Below, in pieces: positions 45,141 through 53,436 of a stretch of DNA of 64,000 bases. This DNA comes from Streptomyces filipinensis (GTDB lineage Bacteria; Actinomycetota; Actinomycetes; Streptomycetales; Streptomycetaceae), in NCBI RefSeq assembly GCF_014649495.1, contig NZ_BMTD01000003.1, positions 1-64,000 on the forward strand, given 5' to 3'. Position numbers and translations under genes: made by a program. Under the pieces are notes generated by a model, which made no database searches, was not told the origin of the DNA, and saw nothing but the letters and a program-made list of their open reading frames with translations. The first letter of the stretch is position 1; every line of letters begins with the position of its first letter.

Positions 45141-45231
45141 GGGTCGGATCGCGCGATCAGGAATGCGGGACGGCGCGTGATCGTTGACGATGGGAGTACC
45201 ACCTGTCGGCAACCGAAGGATCAAGAAGCTC

Positions 45232-46068
45232 GTGAGCAGCAAGGTCCCCCCGATCATCCTCAACAACGGCGTCGAGATGCCCCAGCTGGGCTACGGCGTC
45301 TGGCAGGTGCCGGACGACGAGGCCGAGCGGGCCGTCGCCACGGCGCTGGAGGCCGGGTACCGCAGCATCGACACAGCGGCGATCTACGGCAACGAAGCGG
45401 GCACCGGCAAGGCCATCGCCGCCTCCGGCCTGCCCCGCGCGGACGTCTTCGTCACCACCAAGCTCTGGAACAGCGACCAGGGGTACGACTCCACGCTGCG
45501 CGCCTTCGACGCGTCGCTGGAGAAGCTGGGCCTCGACTACGTCGACCTGTACCTGATCCACTGGCCGCTGCCGTCCCGCGACGCCTACCTCGACACCTAC
45601 AAGGCGTTCGAGAAGCTGCTCGGTGACGGGCGGGCCCGCGCCATCGGCGTGTCCAACTTCCTTCCCGAGCACCTGCGGCGACTGATCTCCGAGACCTCGG
45701 TCATCCCGGCGGTCAACCAGATCGAGCTGCACCCGCATCTGCAGCAGCACGCCGCCCGCGAGCTGCATGCCGAGCAGGGCGTCGCGACCGAGGCCTGGTC
45801 GCCACTGGGCCAGGGCAAGGGCCTGCTGGAGGTGCCCGCGATCGTCGCGATCGCGCGGAAGCACGGCCGCACCCCGGCCCAGGTCGTGCTGCGCTGGCAC
45901 ATCCAGCTCGGCAACATCGTGATCCCGAAGTCCGTGACGCCGGCCCGGATCAAGGAGAACATCGAGGTCTTCGACTTCAGCCTGGACGACGAGGACCTCG
46001 CGGCGATCAGCGCGCTCGACGAGGACCGCCGCCTGGGCCCCGATCCGGCCACCTTCGACATGGCCTGA
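45232..46068 (+). CDS. Aldo/keto reductase (2,5-diketo-D-gluconate reductase type)
   Basis: A 278-residue TIM-barrel NADPH-dependent reductase. The catalytic tetrad is present: Asp and Tyr in SIDTAAIYGNEAGTG, Lys in VTTKLWNSDQ and His in YLIHWPLPSRD. The NADP-phosphate-binding IPKSVTPARIKENIEVFDF is near the C-terminus, as in the AKR5 group. GTG at 45232 gives the family's usual start (VPPIILNNGVEMPQLGYGVW); an in-frame ATG at 45190 would add 14 residues. It is a single gene ended by the hairpin at 46077. A palindrome upstream suggests repression by a TetR-type protein. Confidence 0.9.
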   Translation: MSSKVPPIILNNGVEMPQLGYGVWQVPDDEAERAVATALEAGYRSIDTAAIYGNEAGTGKAIAASGLPRADVFVTTKLWNSDQGYDSTLRAFDASLEKLGLDYVDLYLIHWPLPSRDAYLDTYKAFEKLLGDGRARAIGVSNFLPEHLRRLISETSVIPAVNQIELHPHLQQHAARELHAEQGVATEAWSPLGQGKGLLEVPAIVAIARKHGRTPAQVVLRWHIQLGNIVIPKSVTPARIKENIEVFDFSLDDEDLAAISALDEDRRLGPDPATFDMA

Positions 46069-46076
46069 CGCCCCTC

Positions 46077-46115
46077 ACGGCCGTCCGCCCCACGCACAGC
46101 GGGGTGGACGGCCGT
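46077..46115. terminator. Hairpin after the aldo/keto reductase
   Basis: A 15-bp stem with one mismatch (46077-46091/46101-46115) lies 8 bases past the stop codon, between convergent genes. Confidence 0.75.
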
Positions 46116-46213
46116 CCGCGTTCCGGGCCCCCGCGCGCACCCGGGCCGCCCGCGCCGAGCGGCCGTCCGCTCCCCGGCGTCAGGCCGCCCCGGCCGGGAG
46201 CGTGCCCCGGTGC

Positions 46214-46825
46214 TCAGTCACCCCGTACGTCGGCGTGCAGGATGTCGAACTCCTCCAGGGCGATCACCGCGATGTGGGCCTTGGCCGTGCCCTCGCGGCG
46301 GATCGCGGCCTGGCCGGCCCGGGTCGCGGCGAGGGAGGCGCGGTCGGCGAAGAGGACGCCGGTCATGCCGCGCCCGCGTTCGCGGTCCAGGAAGAGGGCC
46401 GCCCCGGCGAAGCCGGGCAGCACCTCCAGCCGGGGCAGCACACCGGCGTGGAAGGTGTCGGCGGCGAGGTCGGCGTCGGCCGGTTCGCAGTCGAAGCGGG
46501 TGAGCCGCAGCCCACCACCGGACAGGACCCGCTGCCCAGCGTGGTAGACGGCGGCCTCGTAGTTCTCGACGGCGACGGTCCCGGCGAAGGGCTGCAGCAG
46601 CTCCGCCCGCCGGACGCTCATCACCTCGTCGCTGACGCGCCGCGCGTCCGCGGACTCCCACCAGCTGACGGTGAGCAGTTTGCCGAGGTCGCGGTCGACG
46701 AAGACACCCGCTCCCCGGTATCCGGGGCGCTCCTCCAGCAGGTCGTGCCCGCGGGTGTTCAGGGCCCGGACGGCCGTGCCCAGCTGCGCCGGATCGCCGG
46801 TCGCGTAGACCGTGCGTACGAACAT
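46214..46825 (-). CDS. Two-domain dimeric alpha/beta-barrel (ABM-like) protein
   Basis: A 203-residue protein that appears to be two ferredoxin-like repeats. The first has VRTVYATGDPAQLGTAVRAL and GYRGAGVFVDRDLGKLLTVS with WWESADARR; the second has LRLTRFDCEPADADLAADTF, LPGFAGAALFLDRERGRGMT and VLFADRASLAATR. This is the pattern of antibiotic biosynthesis monooxygenase/EthD-like proteins with G-F/Y-x-G-A and W/F-ES. No catalytic residues can be named. It is a single gene, ATG at 46825. Function unknown; haem-, quinone- or ligand-binding are known for relatives. Confidence 0.65.
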   Translation of the reverse strand: MFVRTVYATGDPAQLGTAVRALNTRGHDLLEERPGYRGAGVFVDRDLGKLLTVSWWESADARRVSDEVMSVRRAELLQPFAGTVAVENYEAAVYHAGQRVLSGGGLRLTRFDCEPADADLAADTFHAGVLPRLEVLPGFAGAALFLDRERGRGMTGVLFADRASLAATRAGQAAIRREGTAKAHIAVIALEEFDILHADVRGD

Positions 46826-47011
46826 GCGCCTCGCCTCCCGGAGCCATACCCCCTGTCCGGCCTGCCGGCCGACAGCCACCGACATATCCGTAATCGCCGG
46901 TTCATCCAGTTTTGCCATGGTCATAAATCACCGCAATACGCGCGCATTTCACCAGTTCGCAGCGGTGGACTTGACGAGGACATGCATACGGGGCCACGGT
47001 GTACGGCACTG

Positions 47012-47030
47012 GTAAGGAAACTTTCCTAAC
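47012..47030. promoter_or_regulatory. Palindrome AGGAAA-C-TTTCCT upstream of the chitosanase
   Basis: The 19-bp element GT-A-AGGAAA-C-TTTCCT-A-AC (47012-47030) has its inner 13 bp and outer GT/AC pairs symmetric. It lies 16 bp before the GTG start. From memory this resembles the palindromes bound by the ROK-family repressor CsnR before streptomycete chitosanase genes. A TTGACG at 46971-46976 could be the -35. Confidence 0.6.
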
Positions 47031-47046
47031 AGAAGGGCCCCCCACC

Positions 47047-47757
47047 GTGCGCCTTCGAAACCTGACCCTCACCGCGGCCTCCGGAGCCGCGCTGCTCGCC
47101 GCCGGAGTGCTTCCCGCGCACGCGTCCTCCGCCGGCTCCACGCCGCGGACCGCCCCGGCCTCCGCCCAGGAGGGCTCGGTCAGTGCGGCCGACCTGCTGG
47201 CCAAGGTGAAGTCCTGTTCCCAGATATCGAACGGCAAGTACAAGACGGACGACGAGACATCGGCCACGGTCCCCGTGTGCGGCAAGAACGGCGCGGTGTT
47301 CTGGAAGGCCGACATGGACATCGACTGCGACGGCCAGCGCACCACCAACTGCAACGCGGACCGCGACCCCTGGTACCAGGACGACACCGCCTTCCACCAG
47401 TCCGACGGCAAGCCACTGAAGGCGGAGTCGCTGCCGTACGTCGTGGTCCCCAGCTCCAGCAGCATCTGGAACTACTCCGGTGCCGGCATCAAGGGCGGCG
47501 GCGTGGTCGCGGTCGTCTACGACAACAAGGTCGAGTACGCCGTCGTCGGCGACACCGGCCCCACGAAGATCATCGGCGAGGCGTCGTACGCCACCGCCAA
47601 GGCGCTCGGCATCGACCCCGACCCGGCCACCGGTGGCGTCGACTCGGGCGTGACGTACATCCTGTTCAAGAACTCCAAGGCCTCCCCCATCGAGAGCCAC
47701 AGCGCCGCGGTCTCGCTCGGCGACCAGCTGGCCAAGCAGTTCCTGGCCGCCAACTGA
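47047..47757 (+). CDS. Secreted chitosanase, glycoside hydrolase family 75
   Basis: A 236-residue secreted hydrolase, GTG start with AAGG upstream. The signal peptide is residues 1-32 (LTLTAASGAALLAAGVLPAH, cleavage after AHA). The mature domain is GH75: ADMDIDCDGQRTTNCNADRD holds the conserved Asp cluster, then LPYVVVPSSSSIWNYSGAGI, VAVVYDNKVEYAVVGDTGP with the catalytic Asp of the G-D-T-G-P motif, and GEASYATAKALGI. Family members cut beta-1,4-glucosamine chains. The palindrome at 47012 is consistent with substrate induction. No carbohydrate-binding module is attached. Confidence 0.88.
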   Translation: MRLRNLTLTAASGAALLAAGVLPAHASSAGSTPRTAPASAQEGSVSAADLLAKVKSCSQISNGKYKTDDETSATVPVCGKNGAVFWKADMDIDCDGQRTTNCNADRDPWYQDDTAFHQSDGKPLKAESLPYVVVPSSSSIWNYSGAGIKGGGVVAVVYDNKVEYAVVGDTGPTKIIGEASYATAKALGIDPDPATGGVDSGVTYILFKNSKASPIESHSAAVSLGDQLAKQFLAAN

Positions 47758-47808
47758 CCGCCGCTCCCCCTCGGTCCACCGGCCCCGCTCGCCGTGCCCG
47801 GCGTCGGA

Positions 47809-48735
47809 TCAGACCGGCCGTACCGCCCGGTGCACCGTGTGGGCCGCCAGCACGAACACGTCCGGACGCCGGTGGGCGCTGCCGGGATCGGCGGGGTCGA
47901 GGAGGCGGTCGAGGGTGGCGAGGTCCTCGGCGTCCAGGGCGTCGGCGTGGACCTCGCGGGCCCGGGCCAGGGCGGAGACCACGAAGGCGCGCGCCCGGTC
48001 CGGGACCGGGGCGGGCACGTCGAGGAGGAAGCTGCGGGTGCCCGTGTGCTTCAGGCCCGCCCCGGCCAGCAGGGCGGGCCAGTCCTCGGTCTCTGCGACC
48101 GCGCCGGGCAGCTCGGCGCGCATCCGGGCGAAGCGGTCCTCCTGGGCCACGTCGATGCGGGCCTGGAGCCCGGGACGGCCGAAGCCGATGTCCCGGGGCA
48201 GCCAGCGGACGGGCAGGCCGCCCTCCAGGATGGCCAGCGTGCCGCCGGGGGCGAGCCGGGCGGCGAACGCGGTGAGCGCGGCCTTCTGGTCGCCGAGGTG
48301 GTGCAGGCTGCGGCTGGCCCACAACAGGTCCGCCGGATACTCCAACTCCCCGAGTGAGTCGGGCAGTTCACCGGCCAGGGTGCCGAAGCGGTCGGCGACG
48401 CCCAGCCGGGCGGCGCGGGCGCGGGCACGTTCGAGAAGGGGGACGGAGGCGTCGGCGGCGACCACCCGCGCACCGGGGAACGTCTCCGCCATCAGACAGG
48501 CGATCACCCCGGGTCCGCTGCCCGCGTCCACGATCAGACCGGGCTCGGTCACCTCCTTGCCCAGCCAGGCCAGGGCGCGCGCGTACGCCGGGCCGAACAG
48601 CTCGGCCTCCGCCTCCAGCAGCGCCGCGACGGCGGCCCAGTCGACCGTGCCGCCGTGGTCGTGGCTGTGCGCGTGGGGGGCGGGGTCCCCCTGGTGGGCC
48701 CGCTGGTCGTGGGGGATCTGCCGGTCGTGTGCCAT
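47809..48735 (-). CDS. Class I SAM-dependent methyltransferase
   Basis: A 308-residue methyltransferase. A His-rich N-terminus (residues 1-28, HDQRAHQGDPAPHAHSHDHG) could bind metal. Motif I is LIVDAGSGPGVIACLMAETF, the ribose-binding acid lies in VVAADASVPLLERA, and the motif IV region is YPADLLWASRSLHHLGDQKA. The C-terminal ~100 residues form an additional helical cap. It is divergent from the phytanoyl-CoA dioxygenase across 136 bp, which contain a 20-bp tandem repeat. Substrate unknown. The gene converges on the chitosanase with 51 bp between. Confidence 0.82.
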   Translation of the reverse strand: MAHDRQIPHDQRAHQGDPAPHAHSHDHGGTVDWAAVAALLEAEAELFGPAYARALAWLGKEVTEPGLIVDAGSGPGVIACLMAETFPGARVVAADASVPLLERARARAARLGVADRFGTLAGELPDSLGELEYPADLLWASRSLHHLGDQKAALTAFAARLAPGGTLAILEGGLPVRWLPRDIGFGRPGLQARIDVAQEDRFARMRAELPGAVAETEDWPALLAGAGLKHTGTRSFLLDVPAPVPDRARAFVVSALARAREVHADALDAEDLATLDRLLDPADPGSAHRRPDVFVLAAHTVHRAVRPV

Positions 48736-48801
48736 GGCGGTCAGCCTCTCGCTCGGGTGCGGCCAGCCTGCGACGGCGCACGGGGGCGGTGCCACTTTCG
48801 T

Positions 48802-48838
48802 TGCCGGTGCCGCAAAAAACGTGCCGGTGCCGCAAAAA
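48802..48838. repeat. Two tandem copies of a 17-bp element TGCCGGTGCCGCAAAAA
   Basis: Exact copies at 48802-48818 and 48822-48838 (20-bp period) in the divergent promoter between the methyltransferase and the dioxygenase. Each has an inner GCCGGTGCCG and an A-run; spacing of about two helical turns suggests a regulator binding site. Confidence 0.65.
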
Positions 48839-48871
48839 CCGGGATGCGCGGGAGCGGGCGGAGCGGCCAGC

Positions 48872-49699
48872 ATGGCGCCCGTGGACGACGACCTTGTGAC
48901 CCGCTTCGTGACCGACGGCTTCGTGAAGATCGAGGGTGCCTTCCCTCCCCGGGTCGCCGCGGACTGCGCCCGGCTGCTGTGGCGGGAGACGGGGTACGAC
49001 CCGGACGACCCGAGCACCTGGAAGAAGCCGGTGGTCCGGCTGGACGGCATGGCGCAGGGGCCGTTCGCGGCCGCCGCCAACTCCCCTGCCCTGCATGCGG
49101 CGTTCGACCGGCTCGTCGGAGCGGGCCGGTGGGAGCCGCGGTACTCGCTGGGCACGTTTCCGCTGCGCTTTCCGCACCCGGCCGAGCCGGACGACGCGGG
49201 CTGGCACATCGAAGGCAGCTATCTCCCCGAGGGCGAGCAGGGGTACTTCGCCAACCTGCGCTCCAGGGACCGCGCGCTGCTGATGCTGTTCCTGTTCAGC
49301 GAGGTCACCGAGGCCGACGCCCCGACGCGGATCCGGGTGGGCTCGCACCTGGACGTACCGCCGCTGCTGGAGCCGTACGGCGAGGCGGGCGTCTCGGGGC
49401 TGGAGATCGCGCCGCAGGTGGTGGCGGCCTCAGCGCACCGGCCGCTCGCGTACGCCACCGGCCGTCCCGGTGACGTCTACCTCTGCCACCCCTTCCTGGT
49501 GCACGCGGCCCAGCCGCACCGCGGCACCCGGCCCCGCTTCATGGCACAGCCGCCGCTGGATCCGGCGGTGCCGTACGAACTGGACCGGCCCGACGGGGCG
49601 TACTCACCGGTGGAGCGGGCGATCCGCCGGGCCCTGCGCCGCGGGCGGCCCGGGCCCGGCGGCCGTTCACCGCGCCGGTGTCACGACAGCGACGGGTAG
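48872..49699 (+). CDS. Phytanoyl-CoA dioxygenase (PhyH) family protein
   Basis: A 275-residue Fe(II)/2-oxoglutarate oxygenase-like protein. The first iron-ligand region is GWHIEGSYLPEGEQ (His, with Glu in the H-x-E/D position); the distal His is in CHPFLVHAAQPHRGTRPRFM, with Arg for 2-oxoglutarate two turns on. N-terminal DLVTRFVTDGFVKIEGAFPP is typical of PhyH proteins. Likely hydroxylates a small molecule; the substrate is unknown. The ATG at 48872 has only GGAG nearby. It is divergent from a methyltransferase; the two may act together. The 3' end overlaps a pseudogene remnant on the minus strand by 19 bp. Confidence 0.83.
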   Translation: MAPVDDDLVTRFVTDGFVKIEGAFPPRVAADCARLLWRETGYDPDDPSTWKKPVVRLDGMAQGPFAAAANSPALHAAFDRLVGAGRWEPRYSLGTFPLRFPHPAEPDDAGWHIEGSYLPEGEQGYFANLRSRDRALLMLFLFSEVTEADAPTRIRVGSHLDVPPLLEPYGEAGVSGLEIAPQVVAASAHRPLAYATGRPGDVYLCHPFLVHAAQPHRGTRPRFMAQPPLDPAVPYELDRPDGAYSPVERAIRRALRRGRPGPGGRSPRRCHDSDG

Positions 49700-50060
49700 G
49701 CGTTCCGCATCAGCTGCTGGAACCGGGCGGAGGACCAGTGCCCGGACAGCGGCGCGTTCGGCAGGGCGCCGGACATGCTGTCGTTGGCGCGGGCGTTGCC
49801 CGTGTGGGTCGGGTCGCACATCCGGTCCAAGCCCTTGCCCTCGTCGTGGGCGACGGCGAGACCAGCTCGTCGCGGAAGGCCCGGGCGAAGGACAGCTCGT
49901 CGGTGGACCGGTTCCAGTCGACCCGCTTCGACTGGCGCACGGAGGCGCCGTCGACGGTGTCTCCGATCGTGAAGTCGTCCTCCTTCAGGGCGCTGTGGTC
50001 GGCGGTGTCGGTGATGAAGCCCTGTACATCGTCTACAGTCGCCCCCGCGCTGGTGGCCGC
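49681..50060 (-). pseudogene. Frameshifted remnant of an unrecognised gene
   Basis: Two minus-strand frames fit together as one protein end. The upstream part reads ALKEDDFTIGDTVDGASVRQ, then KRVDWNRSTDELSFARAFRD; the downstream part, in another frame, reads VAHDEGKGLDRMCDPTHTGN and ends MRNAYPSLS. The break is near 49860, where one missing base would join ELVS to AVAHDE. The 5' end is cut off where the methyltransferase gene ends (50070). I do not recognise the family. The region 49700-50069 holds nothing else. Confidence 0.55.
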
Positions 50061-50069
50061 GCCCGGTCC

Positions 50070-50819
50070 TCAGCCCGGCGTCGGCTTGCGGTAGGCGCGC
50101 AGCGCGAACACCGGGTCGGGGCGGGGGCGGTCCTGGTCCGGCAGACGGGCCAGGCGGGCGGCGAAGTCCTCCGTGCGCGGCTCTCCCGGCGGGAGCCGGG
50201 TGAACCAGCCGCGGCGCAGGTCGGTGATGGTGGTGCGGGGGCTGCGGCCCTGACCGATGCCGGGGAACGCGGTGCCGCCGGCCGGCCGCAGCCCGTGGCG
50301 CAGGGCGTGCGCGGTGACGGTGGGGGCGGCGTCCTGGGCGGGGCGGCGCGGGCGGGTGGCGAGGACGGCGTCGACGTCGCTGCCGACGTCGTGGGCCGCC
50401 GCCTTGTCGACGGTGGTGACGTACACGCCGCCGGGGCGCAGCACGCGGGCGCACTCGGCGACGATGGCCCGGACGTCCTCGGCGTCGTCGAGCAGGTGCA
50501 GCAGCCAGATGCTGGTGACGGCGTGGAAGGTGTCGGTGCGGAAGGGCAGTCGGCGGCTGTCGGCCCGTACGACCGCGCCCGGCAGCCGGGCCCCCGCCAT
50601 GCGGACCATGGCGGGGGTGAGGTCGGCGCCCGTCACCCGCAGCGCGGGGCGGTCGGCGGCCAGTCGGCGGGTGACGATGCCGGTACCGCAGGCCACGTCG
50701 AGGAGGTGGCCCGGGCCGTCGGGGACCAGACCGAGGACCGCCTCGGCGGCCGCTGCGGCGCGGGCCTCGCCGCCCCGGGACGCGTCGTAGGCGTCGGCTT
50801 CCTTGTCGTAGTCGAGCAC
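50070..50819 (-). CDS. Class I SAM-dependent methyltransferase (UbiE/Methyltransf_11 type)
   Basis: A 249-residue methyltransferase. Motif I is LLDVACGTGIVTRRLA (residues ~39-54), the acid after strand 2 is in VTGADLTPAMVRMA, and the post-motif regions are RLPFRTDTFHAVTSIWLLHL and ECARVLRPGGVYVTTVD. A GTG at 50819 is used, with GAGGGA just upstream. It lies 5 bp after the pterin-4a-carbinolamine dehydratase gene and is probably co-transcribed with it. Substrate unknown. Confidence 0.83.
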   Translation of the reverse strand: MLDYDKEADAYDASRGGEARAAAAAEAVLGLVPDGPGHLLDVACGTGIVTRRLAADRPALRVTGADLTPAMVRMAGARLPGAVVRADSRRLPFRTDTFHAVTSIWLLHLLDDAEDVRAIVAECARVLRPGGVYVTTVDKAAAHDVGSDVDAVLATRPRRPAQDAAPTVTAHALRHGLRPAGGTAFPGIGQGRSPRTTITDLRRGWFTRLPPGEPRTEDFAARLARLPDQDRPRPDPVFALRAYRKPTPG

Positions 50820-50824
50820 GTCCC

Positions 50825-51130
50825 TCAGTGTGCGCCGTGACCTGGGGCGATGTCCTCCACCCTGAGGGCGAGAGCGAAATCCTTCTCGGTGACGGCGCCG
50901 CCCGCGCTGTGGGTGTTCATCCCGAGGGAGACGGTGTTGTAGCCGAGGGTGAGATCGGAGTGGTGGTCCAGCTCGTCCTGGAGGGCGGCGATGTGCATGA
51001 CCAGCGCCGCCGCCGCGACATGTGAGCCCAGGCGGTAGGAGCGGGTGAGCCGGCCGGACTCCACCGACCAGCCGGGCAGCTCGGCGAGCCGGTCCTCGAT
51101 CTCCTTCTGCGACAGCGGTTCGACGGCCAT
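50825..51130 (-). CDS. 4a-hydroxytetrahydrobiopterin dehydratase (pterin carbinolamine dehydratase)
   Basis: A 101-residue single-domain enzyme that dehydrates 4a-hydroxytetrahydropterins after pterin-dependent hydroxylation. The family motif is complete: ELDHHSDLTLGYNTVSLGMNTHSAGGAVTE read in two parts, with the His-His pair (residues ~56-57) and the later His of THSAG as pterin-site residues. The N-terminal PLSQKEIEDRLAELPGWSVE is also typical. No aromatic amino acid hydroxylase is near, so it may act on another pterin or serve as a molybdopterin or DNA-binding-cofactor type homologue. First gene of a pair with a methyltransferase. Confidence 0.88.
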   Translation of the reverse strand: MAVEPLSQKEIEDRLAELPGWSVESGRLTRSYRLGSHVAAAALVMHIAALQDELDHHSDLTLGYNTVSLGMNTHSAGGAVTEKDFALALRVEDIAPGHGAH

Positions 51131-51372
51131 GGCCGGGGCTCCCTTCGAGGCGGCGGGAAGGAGGGGTACGGATTGAGCCTGCCACGCCGGCCGTGTGTGT
51201 ACTCCGCCCGCGTCGTCCACCTGCGGAGCCCCGGCGTCCCGCTCCGCGCACTCCCCCGCGTCAGCCGCCCGCACGCCCCGCCGGATCAGGCGAGCACGCA
51301 CTCCGCCACGCCATCAGGCGCCCCACACCCCGCGAGGACGGGTGCCCCGCACCCCCGGCACACCCCGCCGCC

Positions 51373-52467
51373 TCAGCCCTGCGCGCACTCCGCCGCGAGG
51401 TCGTCGGCGAGGGCGGCGATCGTGGCCCGGCCCTCCACCTGGGCCACCCAGGCGTGCGGCAGTCCGGTGTCGCCGTGCCGGGCGCCCAGCAGATTGCCGC
51501 AGATCGAGCCGGTGGAGTCGCTGTCGCCCGAGTGGTTGACGGCCAGCAGCAGGGCGCGTCCGGCGGCGGGTTCGACGAGCGCGCAGTAGACGCCGATGGC
51601 GAGGGCCTCCTCGGCGACCCAGCCCGCGCCGAGGGACTCCACCTTCTCGGCCGTGGGCGCGCCGTCGGCGGCGAGGTCCAGGGCGGCGCGCAGGGCGGAG
51701 GTGGTCTCCGAGTGGCCGCGGTGCCGTTCCAGCAGCCGCAGCGTGCGCAGCACCGCTCCCTCCAGGGAGTCCCCGGCGACCAGGTGGGCCACGATCGCGG
51801 CGAGGGCGCCGGCCGCGTAGTAGCCGGTGGGGTGGCCGTGGGTGATCTGGGCGCCGCGCGCGGCCATGGCGAAGGCCGCGTCGGCAGAGGTGACCAGGCC
51901 GAAGGGGGCCGAGCGCATGACCGTGCCGCAGCCCTTGGAGCCGGGGTTGACCCGGCCCGGTGCGCCGTCGAGCGGAAGCGCGGGGTCGGGCGCGTACGAC
52001 TGGGCGATGCCGGACAGGCAGGCGTTGCCGGGGGCGCGGCGGGCGTACAGCCAGGCCTCGTTGACCAGGCCGCCGGCCGGTGCGGCGGGCTGCTGCGGGG
52101 CCGGCCCGGACTGGGTCTCCAGCCAGCGCTCGTACGCCTGGCGCAGCAGCAGCGGCCAGGCGCCGCCGACGCCCTTCGCCCGCTCCCGTGCGTGCGCCTG
52201 GATCAGGGCCTCCACGGTGAACAGCGTCATCTGGGTGTCGTCGCTGATCAGACCTACCGCGCCGGACGCGTCGGGGACGAGGCCGGTGACGCCGCGCGCA
52301 CCGTGCGCGGCGCGGATGTGGTCCAGGGAGGAGAACTCCACGGCGTAGCCGAGGGCGTCACCGAGCGCGCCGCCGAGGAGACAGCCGCGGACCCGGGCCC
52401 GGTACACGGCCGCGGTCTGAAGGGACGGGGCCCGCCACGGCACCGGCCACGGCTCGTTCGTGCGCAC
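51373..52467 (-). CDS. ADP-ribosylglycohydrolase (DraG/ARH) family protein
   Basis: A 364-residue all-helical hydrolase that removes ADP-ribose from proteins or related substrates. The first magnesium site is GLISDDTQMTLFTVEAL (residues ~72-88), the second is LAVNHSGDSDSTGSICGNLL near residue 310. N-terminal YRARVRGCLLGGALGDALGY is the family entry motif, and GTVMRSAPFGL is conserved. GTG start at 52467 with GAGGAG 9 bases before. Its start is only 30 bp from the divergent XRE regulator, so both are likely controlled together. The 242-bp gap 51131-51372 downstream shows no gene. Confidence 0.88.
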   Translation of the reverse strand: MRTNEPWPVPWRAPSLQTAAVYRARVRGCLLGGALGDALGYAVEFSSLDHIRAAHGARGVTGLVPDASGAVGLISDDTQMTLFTVEALIQAHARERAKGVGGAWPLLLRQAYERWLETQSGPAPQQPAAPAGGLVNEAWLYARRAPGNACLSGIAQSYAPDPALPLDGAPGRVNPGSKGCGTVMRSAPFGLVTSADAAFAMAARGAQITHGHPTGYYAAGALAAIVAHLVAGDSLEGAVLRTLRLLERHRGHSETTSALRAALDLAADGAPTAEKVESLGAGWVAEEALAIGVYCALVEPAAGRALLLAVNHSGDSDSTGSICGNLLGARHGDTGLPHAWVAQVEGRATIAALADDLAAECAQG

Positions 52468-52497
52468 CTGGACAACTCCTCGACTACGGTCGGACGT

Positions 52498-53337
52498 ATG
52501 ACCATTGTCGCTTCCGGCCGCGCAGCGTCCGCCACCGCCCCCGCCGCCTCAGACAAGGGCGTCGGCCCGCTGCTGCGGGCCTGGCGGGAGCGGCGCCGGG
52601 TCTCCCAGCTGGAGCTGGCGCTGCGCGCCGACTCCTCGGCCCGGCACATCAGTTTCATCGAGACCGGCCGGTCCCGGCCCAGCGAGGAGATGGTGCTGCG
52701 GCTCGCCGAGCACCTGGACGTGCCGGTGCGCGAGCGCAACTCCCTGCTGCTGGCGGCCGGTTACGCGCCGCACTATCCCGAGACCCCGCTGGACGACCCG
52801 GCGCTGGACGCGTTGCGCGACGGCATGGAGCGTCTCATCCAGGGCTACGAGCCCTATCCTGCGCTGGTGGTCGACGCCGGCTACACGGTCGTCGCCGCGA
52901 ACCGGGGCATCGCCATGCTCCTGGACGGCGTGCCGGAGAAGCTGCTGAGTCCGGCGCCGAACGCGATGCGGCTGACCCTGCACCCGGAGGGGATGGCGCC
53001 ACGCATCCGCAACCTGCGCGAGTGGCGCGGGCATCTGCTGGCGCAGATGGAGCGGCAGATCGCCCTGGAGCGCTCGGACCGGCTGCGCGCCCTGTACGAG
53101 GAGGTGGCGGCCTACCCGGTGCCGGAGGAGGACGCGCCGGGCGGTGAACCGGACGAGCCCGTCGCGTACTTCGCGCTGCCGCTGCGCATCGAACTCGGCG
53201 GCCGGATCCTGTCGTTCGTGTCGTCGATCTCCACGTTCAACACGCCGATGGACGTCACGGTCGCCGAACTCGCCATCGAGACGTTCCTGCCGGCGGACCC
53301 GGCGACCGCCAAGTACCTGCACACCCTGGCCGGTTGA
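52498..53337 (+). CDS. XRE family regulator with MmyB-like C-terminal domain
   Basis: A 279-residue regulator. The HTH at residues ~22-80 has LLRAWRERRRVSQLELALRA and SARHISFIETGRSRPSEEMV. The C-terminal ligand domain (MmyB-like/PAS-like) has YEPYPALVVDAGYTVVAANRG and later IELGGRILSFVSSISTFNTP with DVTVAELAIETFLPAD. MmyB-like proteins are thought to sense fatty acids or other lipophilic ligands. The ATG at 52498 has no ribosome site, but TACGGT ends 8 bases before it, a good leaderless -10 (TANNNT). Divergent from the ADP-ribosylglycohydrolase by 30 bp. Confidence 0.87.
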   Translation: MTIVASGRAASATAPAASDKGVGPLLRAWRERRRVSQLELALRADSSARHISFIETGRSRPSEEMVLRLAEHLDVPVRERNSLLLAAGYAPHYPETPLDDPALDALRDGMERLIQGYEPYPALVVDAGYTVVAANRGIAMLLDGVPEKLLSPAPNAMRLTLHPEGMAPRIRNLREWRGHLLAQMERQIALERSDRLRALYEEVAAYPVPEEDAPGGEPDEPVAYFALPLRIELGGRILSFVSSISTFNTPMDVTVAELAIETFLPADPATAKYLHTLAG

Positions 53338-53436
53338 CCCCTCCCACGCCGTCCGGATCCTTCTCGGACCGGTGTGCGAGAGGGGATCACATGGCAGACT
53401 GCCCGGGTACCTCGGCGCGTGAGGGGAGGGCGTGGC

